Origin: Bdellovibrio sp.
GTDB lineage: Bacteria; Bdellovibrionota; Bdellovibrionia; Bdellovibrionales; Bdellovibrionaceae
Length of the DNA: 64,000 nt
Assembly: GCA_014376435.1 (NCBI GenBank)
Contig: JACMRL010000003.1
Coordinates: forward strand, 1 to 64,000
Direction: 5' to 3'
The notes under the pieces are model-generated. The model was not told the DNA's origin, did not search any database, and saw nothing but the letters and a program-made list of their open reading frames with translations. This document shows, piece after piece, positions 63,156 through 64,000 of this stretch; position 1 is the first letter of the stretch; each line of letters begins with the position of its first letter. The translations under genes and the position numbers were made by a program.

Positions 63156-63895
63156 TAAAATTCAAGCTCGCAGTACAAAGGTAAATGATCAGAGTAGTGT
63201 TTTTTAGTTTTTTGTTTAAATATTTGCGATTTAACTATTTTCATATTCTTCACGTAGATCCGGTCTAATGTTAAAACTGGAAAACTCGCGGGGAACGTTT
63301 TTGCAAAACGACCATGGGCCGTTTTGTGGGCTTCAATCATTCCTAATTCATCTTCAAATGTAGTCGTACACTTTTTATTCCAATCGTTGAAATCTCCCGC
63401 TATAATTAACGGTTCATGGTCAGCCACATCAAGTGAACGAATTTTATTTTTAATTGTTTCGTATTGAATTTTACGGCCCCGATGTAATAAGTCTAAATGC
63501 GCACAAGCTACATAAATATGTTTATTATTTTTGTGCGGAATATTTATTTTACACACTAAAAAACCACGTTTTTCTAACGAATTTGTCGTGATGTTCACAT
63601 TTTCCCAACTTTCGATTGGGTATTTACTTAAAATTAAATTTCCGTGATGGCCGTGGTCGTACAAGGCATTTTTAGCGTACGAAAAGTGATTCCAAATAGA
63701 ATCTGCTAAAAATTCAAATTGTGAATCTATTAAACCTTTTTTCTTATACTTTTCATTTTTTCCTACTACTTCTTGTAAGAAAACAATGTCGGCATGCGAG
63801 TTTTTAATTAAGTCTTTAATCTCTTCCAGAAAATAGTTTTTATTTCCCCGATCAAAGCCTTTATGAATATTGTAAGATAATATTTTTAGTTTCAT
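63155..63895 (-). CDS. Endonuclease/exonuclease/phosphatase-family protein (YbhP-like)
   Basis: 246 residues of the EEP fold: LSYNIHKGFDRGNKNYFLEE, VFLQEVVGKNEK, ACAHLDLLHRGRK, IAGDFNDWNKK and SDHLPLYCELEF, which supply the Glu, Asp, Asn and His of the metal and catalytic site. In E. coli ybhP lies upstream of clsB in one operon, as here. A phosphodiester or phospholipid substrate is inferred. No strong ribosome site precedes ATG 63895; the leader is AT-rich. Confidence 0.88.
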   Translation of the reverse strand: MKLKILSYNIHKGFDRGNKNYFLEEIKDLIKNSHADIVFLQEVVGKNEKYKKKGLIDSQFEFLADSIWNHFSYAKNALYDHGHHGNLILSKYPIESWENVNITTNSLEKRGFLVCKINIPHKNNKHIYVACAHLDLLHRGRKIQYETIKNKIRSLDVADHEPLIIAGDFNDWNKKCTTTFEDELGMIEAHKTAHGRFAKTFPASFPVLTLDRIYVKNMKIVKSQIFKQKTKKHYSDHLPLYCELEF

Positions 63896-64000
63896 AGATC
63901 TTGTAATTTCTCATAGAAAACACCGTTGAGGAAGTAAACTAAAGATTTAAAAATATGGAATTTTAAGAACAAGGCCTGTTTTTTTACCATTCATTTTTTG

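Overview
The window looks like a chromosome segment of an AT-rich Gram-negative predator-type bacterium (Bdellovibrionota-like). This is inferred from gene content: rpsU-yqeY-dnaG-rpoD, a PrkA/YeaH/SpoVR cluster, LpoB beside a COG3014 lipoprotein, a PhaR-type regulator, many lipobox proteins and a glycine-rich RRM protein. No species assignment is possible from this sequence alone.

Region 1-6.5 kb is accessory and decayed. It holds an IS1182-type element with an in-frame stop in its transposase, a GNAT tail, a DUF6629 membrane protein, a pseudopilin with a tail-fibre-like GIGTTSP segment, a lipoprotein, the catalytic end of a tyrosine integrase fused head-to-head to a truncated winged-helix gene, and a CAU tRNA. 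A second tRNA-3'-end-like sequence and three phased CCTACCA boxes lie on the far side of the integrase. Together these suggest the scar of an integrated element.

Region 6.5-30 kb is core. A frameshifted secreted protein converges on the macromolecular synthesis operon (rpsU, yqeY, dnaG, rpoD), which is divergent from tadA. It is followed by a response regulator with a SUI1-type factor, the starvation-kinase operon prkA-yeaH-spoVR, a LolB-like lipoprotein, a TPR lipoprotein, a PhaR-type regulator, a COG3014/LpoB cell-wall pair, a RadC-like JAB protein, and an operon of mreB, an unusual sigma-like membrane protein and a sensor histidine kinase.

Region 30-46 kb holds secreted proteins and a GNAT-glyoxalase fusion next to a MarR regulator that is divergent from a TolC/EmrA/EmrB-type efflux operon. 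After it come a DTW-domain tRNA modification enzyme, a GreA/B-like factor, a YbiT-type ABC-F ATPase, a bicupin, an RRM protein, a large membrane protein of the Gcr 'site-specific recombinase' family, a DUF2177 protein and a SOUL protein.

Region 46-64 kb holds a frameshifted heptosyltransferase, the translationally coupled ligase-associated DNA-repair operon (exonuclease, ligase, Lhr-like helicase, PdeM), a divergent four-gene operon (AlkZ-like, holin-like, diacylglycerol kinase-like, phosphoesterase), an esterase/outer-membrane-barrel pair, an MFS transporter, a hemerythrin, an Lrp regulator followed by a glutathione S-transferase relic, and a ybhP-clsB-like pair. At least seven relics or broken genes are readable from frame analysis. 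Two very short ORFs (43 and 21 codons) are proposed as well.
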